The notes: generated from the letters alone by a model not told the origin. Positions 1-8,992 are shown, counted from the first letter of the stretch. The stretch is 64,000 bases of DNA from Algoriphagus iocasae (GCF_014206875.1 NZ_JACIJO010000002.1:1-64000); one strand, 5' to 3'. Translations and numbers: made by a program.

Positions 1-119
1 TATTTTTTTCGCCTTACATCACTTCAAAGAACTTAATACCACGCATTTGTGGCTCTTGCCAGATCCGGTAAACCTTCCGTTTCCGTCCCGTTTTTGCCCC
101 TTCATCGCTGATGGGAGTG
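1..119 (-). promoter_or_regulatory. Probable rRNA operon leader (left edge, rRNA outside window)
   Basis: Read on the minus strand, this stretch follows two strong tandem promoters and is more GC-rich than normal spacers here. It contains AGTTCTTTGAAG (22-33), which resembles the boxA-like antitermination motif found in Bacteroidota 16S leaders, and no convincing ORF. The only open frames are short: 28 codons from an ATG near 107, or a stop-bounded frame without a good start. The inference is that a leftward rRNA operon begins just beyond position 1. It could also be the leader of another highly expressed gene. Confidence 0.45.
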
Positions 120-150
120 CAAAGGTAAGAAGTAATTTTTTACTTCCAAT
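120..150 (-). promoter_or_regulatory. Promoter P2, leftward (TAnnTTTG)
   Basis: TACCTTTG on the minus strand (120-127), with ATTG 19 bp upstream (147-150), a one-mismatch match to the Bacteroidota -33 TTTG. The predicted start region begins CACTCCC, nearly the same as below P1. It points away from the DUF2480 gene, toward the left edge. Confidence 0.6.
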
Positions 151-235
151 AGTCAGATAAAAAAAATTTGAATTTTATTTTCCCGCCTTTGCTTTTGATT
201 TCAACCGTTATTTGAGTCGTTTCTCAAACGGAGTG

Positions 236-267
236 CAAACATAGGATGGTTTCTATTAATTCACAAG
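236..267 (-). promoter_or_regulatory. Promoter P1, leftward (TAnnTTTG)
   Basis: TATGTTTG on the minus strand (236-243), with CTTG about 20 bp upstream (264-267). It lies downstream of the DUF2480 stop codon, so it drives the transcript toward position 1. P1 and P2 share the sequence TTTGCACTCC, as if one promoter had been duplicated. Confidence 0.55.
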
Positions 268-316
268 CTTTGGACACAAGAAAATCACAAACTTTTAGCA
301 AAAAAATCGCATCGAA

Positions 317-832
317 TTAAAAATCAAGACTTTGGTTTTTATAGAGAGGAACAGTACTGCAAGGCTCTCCATACATGATCGTCTTTGCCCGGCTTTGCAC
401 CAAGGAAACTATCTTCCCATAAGCAAATAAAGGAATGGGAAAATCAGAGCATCCTTTGACTATTACAGGCTTGTCATTGAAAAGATCTAAGTCCAGGTCA
501 GCCAGACATTTTTCTGAAATCATAACCTCTAACTCATTTAAACCACCTATCGCATAGCCTTTAGCTATTGGAGTAAGGTAAGTTGCCACTAGCATATATG
601 CCCAATTAGGAACGATTGCATCTGCGGAACAAAGTATAGCTACCCATTTGTCCTGATAAATCTCCCAGTCTAATTCTTTCAATGCAGCTCGAAAATCCTT
701 CTCCCTTAAAACCAATTCCTGAAAAAGGAATGGCTTCAAATCAAAAACCATCCGCTCTTCTTTTGGATAGATTTCTTCTAGATCTAAAGAAACTATAGCA
801 CTCTGGGCAACTCTATTTACAATCTCGCTCAT
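317..832 (-). CDS. DUF2480 family protein
   Basis: A 171-residue protein resembling the Bacteroidota-restricted DUF2480 family, whose biochemical role is not known. It has no signal peptide or membrane segment, so it is probably cytosolic. Visible features are an acidic N-terminus (MSEIVNRVAQ) and a central stretch with CSADAIVPNWAYML, followed by VIVKGCSDFPIP, with two isolated cysteines. The start overlaps the end of tsaB by four bases (ATGA), so the two are translationally coupled and this is the last gene of the rpmH-rnpA-protease-tsaB operon. No clear terminator follows. Family assignment is from memory of the sequence pattern. Confidence 0.8.
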   Translation of the reverse strand: MSEIVNRVAQSAIVSLDLEEIYPKEERMVFDLKPFLFQELVLREKDFRAALKELDWEIYQDKWVAILCSADAIVPNWAYMLVATYLTPIAKGYAIGGLNELEVMISEKCLADLDLDLFNDKPVIVKGCSDFPIPLFAYGKIVSLVQSRAKTIMYGEPCSTVPLYKNQSLDF

Positions 833-1521
833 GACATCAACAAAGGATTCTTTTTCGATTTGAGAACCTTGAATTCTTTCAAATAATTCGGAACAAAATA
901 AGCCAGGTTCTCAAATTCATTTTTCTGATACTTTATCCAAGCCAATTCCCCAACCTGAATGGCGGAAATTCTATCCTCCAAAAAAACCGCATTTTCATTT
1001 ATTATCACCTCTTTAGCTTTTGGAACTGCGTCGCCAATAAAGATCACTTCGGTTTTTTGCAGATAGGAATCAAACGAACTTTCATCAATCACTTCTGAAT
1101 CCAGACTTGAAATTGGATTGAAATTGGAATCATATATCTCCCTGTAAACTTCCATCCTTCTCGCGTCGAGCATTGAAACTACAATCGAACTAGAGTTCAA
1201 TTTGCTTTTTGCTCCTCTAGCCAAAGCAGCCAATGTACTGACTCCAATTAACGGAATGCCCCACGCAAAACAGAGGCCTTTAGCAGTAGACACCCCGATT
1301 CTCAATCCTGTGTAAGAACCTGGTCCTTCTGAAACAGCTACAGCGGAAATATCTTTACCATCCAAACTCTTCTCTTCCAATAACTCTTGAATCAATCCAA
1401 TTAAACGCTCGGAATGAGCACCTGGAAGATCAATCTCCTTTACTCTTAGCAACTCTCCATTGTCATGAAGGGCCACAGAACAAACCGGAGTCGAAGTCTC
1501 TATGGAAAGAATCAAAGCCAT
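829..1521 (-). CDS. tsaB: tRNA threonylcarbamoyladenosine biosynthesis protein TsaB
   Basis: TsaB is the non-catalytic partner of TsaD. Together with TsaE it helps transfer threonylcarbamoyl to A37 of ANN-decoding tRNAs in the cytoplasm. The 230-residue length fits the family. The N-terminus carries the ASKHA-type strand LILSIETSTP, followed by the diagnostic VSEGPGSYTGLRIGVSTAKG around residues 63-82. The glycine-rich segment matches TsaB rather than the longer TsaD, which has metal-binding histidines not seen here. It lies three bases after the S41 protease stop and overlaps the DUF2480 start, so it is an internal operon gene. Confidence 0.95.
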   Translation of the reverse strand: MALILSIETSTPVCSVALHDNGELLRVKEIDLPGAHSERLIGLIQELLEEKSLDGKDISAVAVSEGPGSYTGLRIGVSTAKGLCFAWGIPLIGVSTLAALARGAKSKLNSSSIVVSMLDARRMEVYREIYDSNFNPISSLDSEVIDESSFDSYLQKTEVIFIGDAVPKAKEVIINENAVFLEDRISAIQVGELAWIKYQKNEFENLAYFVPNYLKEFKVLKSKKNPLLMS

Positions 1522-1524
1522 CGA

Positions 1525-3186
1525 TTATTTTCTAGAAGCAGTAAGGGTTTGCTGGAATTTATCAGGAACAGACAAAAATGTTAATGCTTCTTTAACAGCA
1601 GGATCTCCATTTAGGCTAGCTTCAATCATCCCTTCTTGAAAATAGTATCTAGATACAATTTCCTCAGAAAGGATTTTTCTAATCTCATCCTGATATGTTA
1701 TCAAATCCTGCTCTTTGTTATGATGAACTTTAGCCTTTATAGCTTCGATTTGTGATTGTATCTCATCGAAATAAGTTTCATTCTCAGCGTACTTCGTCAG
1801 ATCCTCCACAGACTTTTCTACATAAGTCTTATAATCATATTCTTTTCCGTCCAGCCATTTTTTAAAGCTTTCATAATCTGCATCCGAAATTGAAAACGTG
1901 GATGGATCAGCAATCTCTTTATGTGACCTAGCATATTCTGTTGCAAAATTGAATATATGGCTTCGTGCCACTAGGCTATAGGAGATAGGAGCATATTTTA
2001 CTTGAACCACCATTTCGTCAGGTTCGATTCCCGCACCATCTAAAACAACTCTTCCGTTCTTGGTTTTAAATTCCTTTCTCAATGAATCCGGTACAGAGGT
2101 CAACTCTCCACTTTCTCTTGATTTGGTATAGTCAATCGCCTGAATACATCTCCCACTTGGGATATAATACTTCGCCGTAGTGATCTTCATTTGAGAATTG
2201 TACGAAAGTGGAATAGTAGTCTGCACCAAACCTTTTCCAAAAGACTTTCTACCAATCAAGACTGCACGGTCATAATCCTGCAGAGCACCTGCGACAATTT
2301 CTGAAGCTGATGCAGAGTTCTCATTGATCAAAACTACCAATGGAATTTCTTTATCTACAGGGGTTTTAGTAGTCTTATAGGTATAATTGACATTTTCCAA
2401 TTTCCCTATCGTCTTCACAATGTCTTTTCCTTTAGGGATAAATAAATTGACAATTTCAGCAGCCTCGTTTACCAAGCCTCCTGGATTATCCCTTAAATCC
2501 AAAATCAATCTCTCAATACCTTGACCTTTCAAATCCAAAAGTGCATTTCTCACCTCATTAGAAGCATTGGTAGTAAATTCACTTAATTTGATATACCCAG
2601 TGCGATCATCAACTTTTCCGTAAAAAGGAACATTCTTGATAACGATTTTTCTTCTGGTCAAATTAAAACCCAAGGTATCATCCCCTCTTTTCACTTGAAC
2701 AAAAACTTCTGTATTTGCCGGCCCCTTTAGTAAGGAAGACACATCTGAAGTCGGTTTATCGACCACAGAAACAGTATCGACTTTCAGTAACTCATCAGCA
2801 ATTTTCAATCCGGCAGATTGGGCTGGGAATCCAGTATATGGCATCACGATGATATTACCTTCCCCCCTATTTCCAATCAAAGCTCCGACTCCGCCATATT
2901 CACCGGTAGTCATCACTCTGAAATCCGCAGATTCCTCTTCAGGAATATAGGTGGTATAAGGGTCCAATTCTTCAAGCATCGCATTGATGCCGATCGTCAC
3001 CAACTCATCCGGATCAATTTCATCCACATAATAGGAATCCAACTCCCTGACCATGGTCGCGAAAATGTCTATATTCTTTGCTATCGCAAAGAGCTTGTCA
3101 TTCTTGGTTTTGAAAGCAAAGAATCCAGATAGGACGATTGCTCCCAACAAAAATATCAGGAGGGATTTCTTGAGTGGTTTATTCAT
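1525..3186 (-). CDS. S41 family C-terminal processing peptidase (CtpA/Prc-like)
   Basis: Periplasmic, membrane-anchored serine protease of family S41, which trims or degrades proteins from their C-termini. An N-terminal hydrophobic anchor occupies residues 8-25. A PDZ domain follows at about 95-170 (EYGGVGALIG), then the protease core. The catalytic Ser lies in SASASE (291-296) and the general-base Lys is K318 in SFGKGLVQ. A helical C-terminal extension runs from about 400 to 553. The start codon overlaps the rnpA stop (ATGA), giving translational coupling. The substrate cannot be told from the sequence. Confidence 0.93.
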   Translation of the reverse strand: MNKPLKKSLLIFLLGAIVLSGFFAFKTKNDKLFAIAKNIDIFATMVRELDSYYVDEIDPDELVTIGINAMLEELDPYTTYIPEEESADFRVMTTGEYGGVGALIGNRGEGNIIVMPYTGFPAQSAGLKIADELLKVDTVSVVDKPTSDVSSLLKGPANTEVFVQVKRGDDTLGFNLTRRKIVIKNVPFYGKVDDRTGYIKLSEFTTNASNEVRNALLDLKGQGIERLILDLRDNPGGLVNEAAEIVNLFIPKGKDIVKTIGKLENVNYTYKTTKTPVDKEIPLVVLINENSASASEIVAGALQDYDRAVLIGRKSFGKGLVQTTIPLSYNSQMKITTAKYYIPSGRCIQAIDYTKSRESGELTSVPDSLRKEFKTKNGRVVLDGAGIEPDEMVVQVKYAPISYSLVARSHIFNFATEYARSHKEIADPSTFSISDADYESFKKWLDGKEYDYKTYVEKSVEDLTKYAENETYFDEIQSQIEAIKAKVHHNKEQDLITYQDEIRKILSEEIVSRYYFQEGMIEASLNGDPAVKEALTFLSVPDKFQQTLTASRK

Positions 3187-3572
3187 GATTCTTTGTGGTT
3201 TGAGTCGAGCATTTCAGCTAATTTATTGAGAACAAGAACAATTTTAGCTTCGATTTTGTGAAAATCCATTCCTGATGGTCCCACATAAATCAAACCTAAA
3301 TTTACATCTTGCTTTTCCAAAGCCGAAAGTAATTGCTTATTAAGTCTATACGCCTCTTTCATCCTTCTTTTGATGAAATTTCGGTCTACGGCCTTTTTGA
3401 TTTTCTTCTTCGAAACGGAGAAAAGCACCTTTGGGGTTCCATTCCCCACTTGCATTTTAACAAAAAATTGGACTTTGAAGGGGAATAAAAAAAAAGAGGA
3501 ACCTTCGTTAAAAAGTTCCTTGATTTCTTTTTCGGCATAAAGCCGTTCACTTTTTGGAAGTTTATAATTCAT
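3183..3572 (-). CDS. rnpA: Ribonuclease P protein component
   Basis: The protein subunit of RNase P, which assists the catalytic RNA in removing 5' leaders from pre-tRNAs. At 129 residues it is close to the usual 110-130. The conserved basic RNR-type motif appears as VDRNFIKRRMKEAYRLNK, after an N-terminal KSERL segment typical of RnpA. An in-frame GTG lies one codon upstream (3575), but ATG at 3572 is the more likely start. It sits 48 bases downstream of rpmH, the near-universal rpmH-rnpA arrangement, and its stop overlaps the protease start. Confidence 0.95.
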   Translation of the reverse strand: MNYKLPKSERLYAEKEIKELFNEGSSFFLFPFKVQFFVKMQVGNGTPKVLFSVSKKKIKKAVDRNFIKRRMKEAYRLNKQLLSALEKQDVNLGLIYVGPSGMDFHKIEAKIVLVLNKLAEMLDSNHKES

Positions 3573-3620
3573 CACAAGGAGTAATACCGTATGTGAACAT
3601 ACGAAAACTACCTCAAAGAA

Positions 3621-3779
3621 TTACTTCTTCAATGTCTTTTCAGATGACACAGATAACTTGTGTCTTCCTTTTGCTCTTCTGGCTTTCAATACTCTTCTAC
3701 CGTTAGCAGAAGACATTCTTTCTCTAAAGCCGTGCTTATTTTTTCTTTTTCTGCGAGAAGGCTGGAATGTTCTTTTCAT
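3621..3779 (-). CDS. rpmH: 50S ribosomal protein L34
   Basis: A 52-residue, very basic protein beginning [18 protein letters not shown] and continuing [17 protein letters not shown], the L34 signature. It is a structural protein of the large ribosomal subunit. It is followed by rnpA, the expected neighbour, and preceded by a textbook Bacteroidota promoter at 3848-3878. The last residues ([10 protein letters not shown]) form the variable tail. Confidence 0.98.
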   Translation of the reverse strand: MKRTFQPSRRKRKNKHGFRERMSSANGRRVLKARRAKGRHKLSVSSEKTLKK

Positions 3780-3847
3780 GATCGAATATCTTTATCTTTT
3801 TTGCTTCCTGGACTTCCTCTCTGAGGAATAGGCCTCAAAAAGGACTG

Positions 3848-3878
3848 CAAAGATAAGTAGCATTTTTTGAAATACAAA
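3848..3878 (-). promoter_or_regulatory. Promoter of the rpmH-rnpA operon
   Basis: On the minus strand TTTG (3875-3878), exactly 19 bp, then TATCTTTG (3848-3855). This is a perfect match to the TTTG-N19-TAnnTTTG Bacteroidota consensus, about 70 bp before rpmH. It overlaps the opposing M61 promoter. Confidence 0.8.
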
Positions 3879-3895
3879 CCTACCCTATACATTTG
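3866..3895 (+). promoter_or_regulatory. Promoter of the M61 peptidase gene
   Basis: TTTG (3866-3869), 18 bp, then TACATTTG (3888-3895), 21 bp before the ATG at 3917. The element interleaves with the leftward rpmH promoter. Confidence 0.6.
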
Positions 3896-3916
3896 TTAGA
3901 CTCTAATTAGATATCT

Positions 3917-5557
3917 ATGTGCAAATATACAATAAGTTGTCCCAATCCCGCCTCCCAATTTCTCCAAATTCAATTGGAATTAACTGCTCCATCTGATGGG
4001 CCTATCAGCCTCCAACTGCCTGCATGGCGCGCAGGGCGCTATCAATTGGCAAATTATGCCCAATTCCTAAGAAACTTTCGGGTTCAAAATGAAACAGGAG
4101 AAAAAATCCACTGGCGAAAAATAAGTAAAGATTGCTGGACTTTCGAAGCTAAAAAAAATCAAAAATATCTGATCAATTATGAATTTTTCTGTTCTAGAAT
4201 GGATGCCGGAGGAGCATGGATTGACGATCAACAGGTATCTATCAACTTTATAAATTGCTGTTTTGAGGTAAAAGGTCTAGAAAATTCACCCATAAATATT
4301 CAGGCAGACCTACCTTCTTTCAAGCAACATGTTTGTACAATTCCTGTAAATCCTGCTGGCAGTTGGACAGCAGAAAATTTTCAGATGTTGGCCGATTCTA
4401 CATTTTTAGCCTCCAATTCTCTTTCCCATTTTGATTACAAAGTAGGTGATGCCAACTTCCATATCTGGATCCAAGGAGAAATTCATTTTGACACAGAACT
4501 GTTCATCGAGCGATTCAAAAAATTCACTGCAAGTCAGATTCAGGACTTTGGAGAATTCCCTGAGAAAACTTATCATTTTATTTTCCAACTCCTTCCTTAC
4601 CGTCATTATCATGGAGTAGAACACCAAAAAGGTACTGTAATCACTTTTGGACCTGCGGAAAGCCTATCGGATCCCAATCAAATGGAAGAACTCCTTGGCG
4701 TAAGTTCACATGAGCTCTACCATGCTTGGAACGTTTGCCGAATCAGACCACAGGAATTGCTTCCTTATGACTTCTCGAAGGAAAACTATACCAAAGCGGG
4801 TTGGATGCTTGAAGGAATTACCACCTTCATGGGAGATTACTATTTGATGAAATCAGGAGTTTTTTCACTGGAAACTTTTTTGATTCAAATCGAAAACACA
4901 CTAAAAAAAGAAATTGCCAATCAAGGCTGGAAGAATCAAACGATTTTAGAATCTAGTTATGATCTATGGCTAGATGGTTATCAACAAGGTATTCCTGATA
5001 GAAAAGTGAATATATATTCCCATGGCAGCCTTATTTGTTTTTGCCTCGACATCATGCTTTTGGAGCGGGGAAGCAGTTTCACTTCAGTCATGCGGGCTAC
5101 CTGGAATAAGTTTGGTAAACCTAAATTCGGTTATACCAATGAATCGTTTTGGGAGACATTAATTTCTCATTCGACTGATTCTGGAATCTTTGAAGATTTC
5201 TACAGACGATTTATCTCTGGCAATGAGGATTTGATCCCGTTTTTTAGCGAAAAAATAAAATCCCTTGGATTGAAACTTGAATTGAATGAAAACTCAGATC
5301 AATTAGCCAATTCCTTGGGTATCTTGACTAGTGATAATAAAATCATCAAAATCCATCAGGACTCCCCTGCCTTTGTCGATCTTATGATTGGCGATCAGGT
5401 TCAGTTTCAACTAACTGAAAATAAAATCAACTTGGCTGTTTCACGAATAAATGGATTTATGCACAAATACAGTTATGATCTTGGTTCGGGATTTTTTCCA
5501 GAACCAAAAATTAAAATTGAAAACGAAACAGAATTTCGGGTCAAATGGATGAAATAA
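3917..5557 (+). CDS. M61 family metallopeptidase (glycyl aminopeptidase-like)
   Basis: A zinc aminopeptidase of family M61. An N-terminal beta-rich domain (about 1-170) precedes the thermolysin-like catalytic domain. The zinc motif HELYH (265-269), within SSHELYHAWNVCRIRP, and the third ligand E299 in EGITTFMGDYY are both present, so it should be active. A weak PDZ-like C-terminal segment follows (about 455-546). No signal peptide is visible at the chosen start, so a cytosolic location is suggested although many relatives are secreted. Single-gene transcription unit between its own promoter and a terminator. Physiological substrate unknown. Confidence 0.88.
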   Translation: MCKYTISCPNPASQFLQIQLELTAPSDGPISLQLPAWRAGRYQLANYAQFLRNFRVQNETGEKIHWRKISKDCWTFEAKKNQKYLINYEFFCSRMDAGGAWIDDQQVSINFINCCFEVKGLENSPINIQADLPSFKQHVCTIPVNPAGSWTAENFQMLADSTFLASNSLSHFDYKVGDANFHIWIQGEIHFDTELFIERFKKFTASQIQDFGEFPEKTYHFIFQLLPYRHYHGVEHQKGTVITFGPAESLSDPNQMEELLGVSSHELYHAWNVCRIRPQELLPYDFSKENYTKAGWMLEGITTFMGDYYLMKSGVFSLETFLIQIENTLKKEIANQGWKNQTILESSYDLWLDGYQQGIPDRKVNIYSHGSLICFCLDIMLLERGSSFTSVMRATWNKFGKPKFGYTNESFWETLISHSTDSGIFEDFYRRFISGNEDLIPFFSEKIKSLGLKLELNENSDQLANSLGILTSDNKIIKIHQDSPAFVDLMIGDQVQFQLTENKINLAVSRINGFMHKYSYDLGSGFFPEPKIKIENETEFRVKWMK

Positions 5558-5561
5558 AAAA

Positions 5562-5581
5562 GGGGGCTTGAACTAGCCCCC
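5562..5581. terminator. Bidirectional hairpin terminator
   Basis: GGGGGCT-TGAACT-AGCCCCC: 7-bp stem with a 6-nt loop between two convergent genes. The A-run before the stem gives a T6 tract on the minus strand, so termination is strongest for the leftward M16 operon. Confidence 0.85.
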
Positions 5582-5587
5582 TTCATA

Positions 5588-7636
5588 TTATTTAAAATCT
5601 GCTTCCGTCAAGGTCGGATTGATTTCTAAAGTTTTGATTTTGGCTTCCAAAGGAACCGGCAACATAGGAGATTTCATTGTCCATGACATTGGGATCAAGA
5701 CTCCATTTTTCTCTTCGTAATCAGAATAGAATGTATCACCTGATTTTTCGTTTTCATTCTTGATTTTCAAACCAGAATCTACAGCATAATAGTTAATTAC
5801 TTTCGCCCCGGATGGATTTGAAATAATCACTTTATAAGCTGGGGTTCCATCTACATCTTTAATACCATCAAGCTCCATAGAATAACCCAAAACCTCATAA
5901 TGGGCTTCAGGAATGAAAAGCGCATTCATTTTTGCCTCTTCGTATTGTTCGTCTGTCATATCGATGGTTTGACCACCTGCAGATACCACACCTTTTCCAT
6001 CCATCATGGTTGAGCTTTGCATTACGTTGCCCATGACAATGGTCTTCTGACCGAATCTCATATTGGCATCATCAAAAGTCATGGCAATTTCTACTGCATT
6101 GCCCATGACATCAGCCGCCATTACCAACTTAGCCGCTTTGATAGCTTTTGCAGCTTCCTCTCCGCCGATTGCAGAAAGATAATTAGCGATGACTTTTGAA
6201 GCGGTCATGCTTGCGTCAGTCATTTGGATTTCCTTGGCAGGATCTCCCATGTTAGTATACATTTTAACTTCGCCAAACTGAGCTAGCTTATCTTTAATCT
6301 CTGAGCCATTTCCAACTGCAGTGATGTACATTTTGTCGGGCTGGATCAAATCTACTGCCGCCTTATTGATATCCTCCACCGTATAAGAATTCATCTTTTG
6401 AAGGTAGGTTGCATAATAATCTTTTGGCAGATTATATCTCTCCGTATTCAATGCAAAGTTTGCAATGGTAGATGGACTTTCTAGGGATCGTCCAAATGAA
6501 CCAGCAAGATTGGATTTTGCCTTTTCAAGTTCCTCTTCGGTCACGCCACTTTTCACCAAACGATCCAATTCATAAATAAACTGAACAACTGCCGAATCTG
6601 TCACTTCTGTTCTTACAGCTGCATTTGCGGAAAACTGTCCAATCAATTTATCAGAGGAAATAGAAGAATAAGCACCATATGTATAGCCTTTATCTTCTCT
6701 CAAATTCATAAATAATCTAGAAGATGATCCTCCTCCTAAAATCTGATTGACCAATCGGCTGGAAATGTAATCTTCATCTCCAATTTTCAATTCTACCGGC
6801 TGAACAATGTTAATATTAGTCTGAACTGAAGAACTTCTATCTACCAAACCGACCACAGTTGTTTCCGGCCTTTTTGGAGTTTCATAAGTGAAAGTTGGTA
6901 CGTCGCCAGGCTTCCATGTAGCAAAATATTGCTTAACTACTTTTTCTGCCTCTGCTTTGTCCATATCCCCTACTATAGCCAAATAAGCAATATTCGGCTT
7001 AAAGAAAGTCTCATAGTAATTCTTGATATCAGCTACTGTGATGTTATTGATTGTTTCTTCTGTCTCAATTTCACCATATGGATGGTCTTTGCCATACATA
7101 ACAGCGCTAGTCAACCTAGCAGAAATCGCTCCCGGATCATCTTTGCTTGATGCCAAACCAGTCAAAGACTGCTTTTTAAGCTTGTCCAATTCCTCCTGTG
7201 GAAAAACAGGATTATAAAGTACATCAGCCATCAATTCCAGTACTTTTGCCTGATGCTTTTTCAAAGAAGAGGCAAAGATCGAGGTAGAACTAGCAGAAAG
7301 ACTCGCTCCAATAAAATCTACTTCTTCATCCAGTTGATCTTTGGTTCTATTTGTAGTTCCTGCGGTCATCATTTCACCGACAAAACCAGTCAAACCAGCT
7401 TTATCTCCCTCTAGTAGTGGATCTCTTTCTAATACCAAGGTGAAAGATACTCGTGGAAGTTTGTCGTTTTTCACAACGAAGACTTTCAATCCATTGTCCA
7501 GTGTAAAAGTCTCGGCTTCACCGATTTTAATTTCAGGAGCAGGACCAGACTTTGGAAATTGGCTTCTGTCCAGCTGTGCATAACTCACCACAGCTACCAA
7601 AAAGCTTAATATAAATGATATTGCTATTTTTTTCAT
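5588..7636 (-). CDS. M16 family protein, non-catalytic subunit with C-terminal LolA-like domain
   Basis: A secreted insulinase-like M16 protein. The start at 7636 gives a clean signal peptide (MKKIAISFILSFLVAVVSYAQ), and an in-frame ATG nine codons upstream is less likely. Two M16 halves cover about residues 30-460. The zinc motif HxxEH is replaced by GFVGE (about 84-88), so it should not bind zinc. The C-terminal about 200 residues look like an outer-membrane-lipoprotein-sorting (LolA-like) beta domain, with MDGKGVVSAGGQTIDM. It follows the active M16 partner by 27 bases, suggesting an active/inactive heterodimer in the periplasm. A terminator follows directly. Confidence 0.88.
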   Translation of the reverse strand: MKKIAISFILSFLVAVVSYAQLDRSQFPKSGPAPEIKIGEAETFTLDNGLKVFVVKNDKLPRVSFTLVLERDPLLEGDKAGLTGFVGEMMTAGTTNRTKDQLDEEVDFIGASLSASSTSIFASSLKKHQAKVLELMADVLYNPVFPQEELDKLKKQSLTGLASSKDDPGAISARLTSAVMYGKDHPYGEIETEETINNITVADIKNYYETFFKPNIAYLAIVGDMDKAEAEKVVKQYFATWKPGDVPTFTYETPKRPETTVVGLVDRSSSVQTNINIVQPVELKIGDEDYISSRLVNQILGGGSSSRLFMNLREDKGYTYGAYSSISSDKLIGQFSANAAVRTEVTDSAVVQFIYELDRLVKSGVTEEELEKAKSNLAGSFGRSLESPSTIANFALNTERYNLPKDYYATYLQKMNSYTVEDINKAAVDLIQPDKMYITAVGNGSEIKDKLAQFGEVKMYTNMGDPAKEIQMTDASMTASKVIANYLSAIGGEEAAKAIKAAKLVMAADVMGNAVEIAMTFDDANMRFGQKTIVMGNVMQSSTMMDGKGVVSAGGQTIDMTDEQYEEAKMNALFIPEAHYEVLGYSMELDGIKDVDGTPAYKVIISNPSGAKVINYYAVDSGLKIKNENEKSGDTFYSDYEEKNGVLIPMSWTMKSPMLPVPLEAKIKTLEINPTLTEADFK

Positions 7637-7663
7637 GTCAATTTGAGTATTTGGGTGAAACAA

Positions 7664-8992
7664 TTATTGAGCTGGTTGCTGCGCCTTTGGTAAGTAATAC
7701 AAAACAACTCTTCCTTTCAGATCAAGGTATTCTTTAGCTACCCGCTGGATGTCTTCTTTGGTCACCTTACTATATGCATCCATTACCTTGTTGATGTAAT
7801 TTGCATCTCCGTAAATCGCGTGAGCCTCTGCAAGATTCTCTGCAATACCAGCCATAGAGGAGTTACTGCTCACAATGTTGTTTTCCATGATGTTTTTCAA
7901 CTTCATGAAATCCTGATCGCTTAAACCTTCGTCTTGCACCTGCTTGATCAGCTTGTCAATTTCAGTTTCTAAATCTTTTGGCTCCACTCCCATGTTAGCA
8001 ATGCTATACATGATGAAAATCCCTCCATCTTCCAATTCCAATGGAATCGCTGCTACTACCAATGCTTTTTGCTGCTTATCTACCAACTCTTTGGTCATTA
8101 AAGAAGAAGCTCCACCTGTCAGGTAAGTTGAAAGCATTGACAAAGCATAAGAATCCGCATCCGTTTTTGGAGGAAGATTGTATGCCTGAATCACTGCTGG
8201 AATCTGGATATTATCGTAAATAACATCTCGGATCTCCTCAGTTTTCTTAGGTTCTTTTACATTTGGGCGATAAATCTCTTTTTTGCCCATTGGGATTTCA
8301 GTAAAATATTTTTTCACCCAAGCTTCCGTCTGTGCATAGTCAATGTCCCCTGCAATAGTCAGTGTAGCATTATTTGGCACGTAGAAATCTTTATAAAACT
8401 GCTGAAATTCTTCAATTGAAGCTGCATTTAAGTGTTCCATGGAACCGATTGGTGCCCATTGATACGGATGCTTAGAATAAGCTCGCTTCAGCGTTTCAGG
8501 AAGAATAGTGCCATAAGGTTGGTTTTCATAACGCTGACGTCTTTCCTCTTTTACGACTTCTCTCTGGGTTTCCACTCCAGTCTCATCCACTTTGGAATGA
8601 AGCATTCTTTCACTTTCCATATAGAGCGCCAACTCTAATTCATTGGAAGGTAAAGACTCGTAGTAATAGGTAATATCATTGGATGTGTAGGCATTCAGTG
8701 TTCCTCCTCTGCCTTGGATGATATTCATGTATTGTCCTCGCTCGATATTCTCAGAACCTTCAAACATTAAATGCTCGAAGAAGTGAGCAAAACCAGTTCT
8801 CTCTGGGTTTTCGTTTTTGGAACCTACATGATATAGAACCGAAGTCACTACTATCGGAGTGCTTTGATCTTGGTGCATAATCACATGCAGCCCATTATCT
8901 AGATCAAATTCTTTGAATTCGATCTTTTTTTGTGCCATAGCAGGAAGACTCAGCATCCCTGCGATGATACCTAATGCGGTAATTTTTCTCAT
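7664..8992 (-). CDS. M16 family zinc metallopeptidase, catalytic subunit
   Basis: Periplasmic or surface protease with signal peptide MRKITALGIIAGMLSLPAMAQ. The inverted zinc motif HFFEH (70-74) is intact, and the downstream acidic ligand is likely in the VVKEERRQRYE segment near residue 150. At 442 residues it contains one M16 pair of halves, like PqqF/MPP-type subunits. It is the first gene of the two-gene operon with the zinc-site-deficient paralogue. Substrate unknown. No match to the -7 consensus was found in the 225 bp upstream. Confidence 0.92.
   Translation of the reverse strand: MRKITALGIIAGMLSLPAMAQKKIEFKEFDLDNGLHVIMHQDQSTPIVVTSVLYHVGSKNENPERTGFAHFFEHLMFEGSENIERGQYMNIIQGRGGTLNAYTSNDITYYYESLPSNELELALYMESERMLHSKVDETGVETQREVVKEERRQRYENQPYGTILPETLKRAYSKHPYQWAPIGSMEHLNAASIEEFQQFYKDFYVPNNATLTIAGDIDYAQTEAWVKKYFTEIPMGKKEIYRPNVKEPKKTEEIRDVIYDNIQIPAVIQAYNLPPKTDADSYALSMLSTYLTGGASSLMTKELVDKQQKALVVAAIPLELEDGGIFIMYSIANMGVEPKDLETEIDKLIKQVQDEGLSDQDFMKLKNIMENNIVSSNSSMAGIAENLAEAHAIYGDANYINKVMDAYSKVTKEDIQRVAKEYLDLKGRVVLYYLPKAQQPAQ

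Noticed and set aside
24-107. 28-codon reading frame from an ATG in the left-edge leader
   Set aside because: No similarity, unusual composition, and the region fits an RNA leader better.
2818-3132. Open frame on the plus strand opposite the S41 protease
   Set aside because: Antisense shadow of a conserved gene; composition (many His/Ser) fits reverse-strand translation.
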